This document shows positions 6,153-7,985 of a stretch of 7,985 bases of DNA, piece by piece. A program made the position numbers and the translations under genes. Source of the DNA: Bdellovibrio sp. GTDB taxonomy: Bacteria > Bdellovibrionota > Bdellovibrionia > Bdellovibrionales > Bdellovibrionaceae. The DNA is taken from assembly GCA_003176075.1 (NCBI GenBank), contig PSRN01000238.1:1-7985 (forward strand), in the 5' to 3' direction. Numbering within the stretch: the first letter of the stretch is position 1; every line of letters begins with the position of its first letter. The notes beneath the pieces were generated by a model that was not told where the DNA came from, did not search any database, and was given only the letters and a program-made list of their open reading frames with translations.

Positions 6153-7649
6153 TTACCTTTCGCCGGACGCAAAGCTCATGTCACGCAGGAGCTGCGTGAC
6201 TTCCTCGGCGGATCTGGATTCGACCCACGTGAGCACCGTATCTCCCGCCATCAAAAGCGTGTCTCCTCGGGGGACGATCACTTGATCACCCCGTTGAATA
6301 AGGACGACCACCACGTCTTTTGGGAAATTCAAATCGCTCAGTGTCTTACCGGAAGCGACGGCCCCTTGAGGGACTGAAACCTCGATCAACTTGCTCTTTA
6401 GATTTCGTGAAGGCGTAAATTGAATGGGAAAATGAAACTTTTCAACAAGAGGAACTTCGAGATGCAACCACTGGCCAACCCTGGGGAGAAGGGTTCCTTG
6501 CAAAAAGACGGAGAAAAACGTGACGAAGAAAACAAGATTAAATATTTCAGCCGCCTTGGGAATTTGTGTCGCCAGAACATAGCTCGCCAGAATGATCGGA
6601 ACCGCTCCACGGAGGCCACCCCAGGAAAGCATCAGTTTTTCCTGAATGCTAAAGCGACTGAAGGGCAAACATAAAAATACGCTGGCCGGCCTTGCCACAA
6701 AGACAAGAAATGCGGAAAGGGCAATTCCCAGCGGGGCAATGGCCCATAAACCGGTCGGATTGATGATCAAACCCATGGAGAGAAACATTCCAATCTGGCC
6801 CAACCAAGCCATTCCTTCGTGAAAATTATTGAGACTCTTGAGGTGAAGAATTTGCGAGTTGCCCAGCCTGATGCCAGCGATATAGACGGCCAAAAAGCCG
6901 CTGCCACCCAAGCTTTGGGTCGCCGCATAGGTCAGGACGACCCAACCCAGGCTTAAAACAGAATACAAACCTTCAAATTCAAGTTTCACCCAGTCAAAAA
7001 CCAGAACCGCCGCATTGCCAGAACCCCAACCCATCAGGCTCCCTAAAATCATCTGCAGGAAAAAAAGCGGAACGACTCCGAGGATCGATGCCTCCTGACC
7101 CTCCACCAGCGCAATCAGGGTCACTCCGAGAAAAACAGCCATGGGGTCATTGAGCGCCGACTCCAGTTCCAAAAGCGGGGCCAGCCCATCCTTTAGACCC
7201 ACCTTTTTTGATCGCAACACTGAAAACACAGCGGCCACGTCCGTGGAAGCGATGGTCGCCCCGAGCAGTAAACCTTCAAGCAACGAGAAGTTCAAAATCC
7301 ATTGAGCGAAAATGCCAATCAGGGCGGTGGCAATAAGAACGCCCATCGTTGACAGAATAATCCCGGACATGAGGACGGGTCGTACGGAACTTAGCTGGGT
7401 GCCTAAACCGCCGGAAAATAAAATGAAAATAAGAGCCAGCGTCCCTAACTTTTGCGTCAGGGCGTAACTGGTGATTTCAAGGCCCCCCAATCCATGGACA
7501 CCGGCCCCGACCCCCACGAGAAGAAAGAGCAGCAGCGCGGGAATGCCCAGCCGGCTGCTGGCTTTGCTTGTGATCACACTCAAAACGACAAGGGCCGACC
7601 CAATGATCAGGGAATTTTCAAAATCTGTGGAGGCGCCGAAGACACCCAC
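6153..7649 (-). CDS. nhaP2: CPA1-family K+/H+ antiporter, NhaP2/CvrA type
   Basis: An inner-membrane cation/proton exchanger that uses the proton gradient to expel K+ (or Na+) and helps control ion balance and pH. About twelve hydrophobic segments fill residues 12-395. The CPA1 transport-site residues are visible as TDVAAV (136-141) and ND at 167-168 within ESALNDP; WGGLRGAVPI (343-352) is a conserved late-helix motif. A soluble TrkA-C domain (about 418-490: KLIEVSVPQGAVASGKTLSD ... TLLMAGDTVLTWV) would bind a regulatory ligand. Length is about 498 residues; E. coli NhaP2 is longer, at about 578, with an extra C-terminal domain that is absent here. The start is uncertain. GTG at 7649 has GGGGGGTGA just upstream and suits the family N-terminus, whereas TTG at 7667 overlaps the stop of the upstream gene (TTGA). 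The K+ preference is inferred from similarity to NhaP2. It is probably co-transcribed with the aminotransferase. Confidence 0.9.
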   Translation of the reverse strand: MGVFGASTDFENSLIIGSALVVLSVITSKASSRLGIPALLLFLLVGVGAGVHGLGGLEITSYALTQKLGTLALIFILFSGGLGTQLSSVRPVLMSGIILSTMGVLIATALIGIFAQWILNFSLLEGLLLGATIASTDVAAVFSVLRSKKVGLKDGLAPLLELESALNDPMAVFLGVTLIALVEGQEASILGVVPLFFLQMILGSLMGWGSGNAAVLVFDWVKLEFEGLYSVLSLGWVVLTYAATQSLGGSGFLAVYIAGIRLGNSQILHLKSLNNFHEGMAWLGQIGMFLSMGLIINPTGLWAIAPLGIALSAFLVFVARPASVFLCLPFSRFSIQEKLMLSWGGLRGAVPIILASYVLATQIPKAAEIFNLVFFVTFFSVFLQGTLLPRVGQWLHLEVPLVEKFHFPIQFTPSRNLKSKLIEVSVPQGAVASGKTLSDLNFPKDVVVVLIQRGDQVIVPRGDTLLMAGDTVLTWVESRSAEEVTQLLRDMSFASGER

Positions 7650-7663
7650 GCTCACCCCCCGGA

Positions 7664-7985
7664 TCAAACACCCGTGGCTCTGCGGAGGTGCCGAAGGCGC
7701 CGACTTGGCTCTTCGCCGCCCACGCTCCCTTTCAGGATTTCCAGCACGTGCTCGACTTCATCATCGGTGTTGTACACATGCGGAGCCAGGCGAACCCCTG
7801 GTTGGCGAACCATGTAACCGACTTGCGCTTCAGTGAGGACCGATTGAATCTCGCTGATCGACCGCAACGGCGAATTCCGTCCCGGGGAGAAATTGATGAT
7901 GGAACCGCGAAAGGTTTCGTGCGGAGAATTGATTTGATAGCCGAGCCCCTCGAGGCCCCGTAACAGCTTGGTCGCCAGCCGCTCC
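7664..7985 (-). CDS. Class V PLP-dependent aminotransferase, C-terminal part
   Basis: Only the last 106 residues are in the window; the gene continues past the right edge. The segments GSIINFSPGR and GYMVRQPGVRLAPHVYNTDDEVEHVLEIL are typical of the small C-terminal domain of class V aminotransferases (cysteine desulfurase and isopenicillin-N epimerase-like proteins). In these, the RLAPHVYNT block contributes the arginine that binds the substrate carboxylate. The PLP lysine and any catalytic cysteine lie outside the window, so the substrate cannot be stated. The stretch after EILKG, about 20 residues rich in Arg and Glu, is an unconserved-looking tail. The TGA stop at 7664-7666 lies 14 bases before the preferred antiporter start and overlaps its alternative TTG start, which suggests one operon. 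Confidence 0.82.
   Translation of the reverse strand, partial: ERLATKLLRGLEGLGYQINSPHETFRGSIINFSPGRNSPLRSISEIQSVLTEAQVGYMVRQPGVRLAPHVYNTDDEVEHVLEILKGSVGGEEPSRRLRHLRRATGV

Overview
The window is bacterial chromosome of roughly balanced base composition. Genes are closely packed, several proteins look exported, and one gene is a remnant of a sigma-54 (NtrC/NtrX-type) activator. Together with a proteobacterial-type K+/H+ antiporter this suggests a Gram-negative, proteobacteria-like organism. A Bdellovibrionota or delta-proteobacteria-like source is a guess from the style of the secreted proteins, not something the sequence proves.

Layout. Left part: a SAM-dependent methyltransferase (237-935, +, TTG start) of a type common in surface-polysaccharide clusters. 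It converges with a 538-residue exported protein (962-2578, -) that carries a Cys...His arrangement suggestive of a papain/NlpC-like hydrolase. Upstream of that gene is a perfect 10-bp inverted repeat (2641-2669) in a 477-bp stretch with no convincing gene. Next is an unrecognised membrane-anchored or exported helical protein (3056-4096, -).

Centre: the most unusual point of the window. Between 4140 and 4212, on the minus strand, lies what reads as the 3' end of a group II intron: domain V, then domain VI with its bulged A and a CCTACCCG-type end. No intron body or reverse transcriptase is attached. The 5' edge of domain V abuts, within a few bases, a sigma-54 activator gene on the plus strand. 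That gene has lost its N-terminus and Walker A motif but keeps GAFTGA, Walker B, the arginine finger, sensor II and a Fis-type helix-turn-helix (4213-4961). It is best read as a rearrangement or 5'-truncated intron insertion that left a pseudogene.

Right part: a two-helix DUF2892 membrane protein (5089-5289, -), then a 549-bp gene-poor stretch with a nested stem-loop element (5703-5756) that has competing alternative pairings. A small secreted protein with a near-perfect ribosome binding site follows (5839-6099, +). Facing it is a CPA1/NhaP2-type K+/H+ antiporter with a C-terminal TrkA-C domain (about 6153-7649, -), directly downstream of the C-terminal part of a class V PLP aminotransferase that runs off the right edge (7664-7985, -). 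These last two look like one transcription unit, but the genes of the window do not otherwise form an evident pathway. No tRNA, rRNA or CRISPR array was seen. Apart from the intron remnant, no transposase or complete mobile element was seen.
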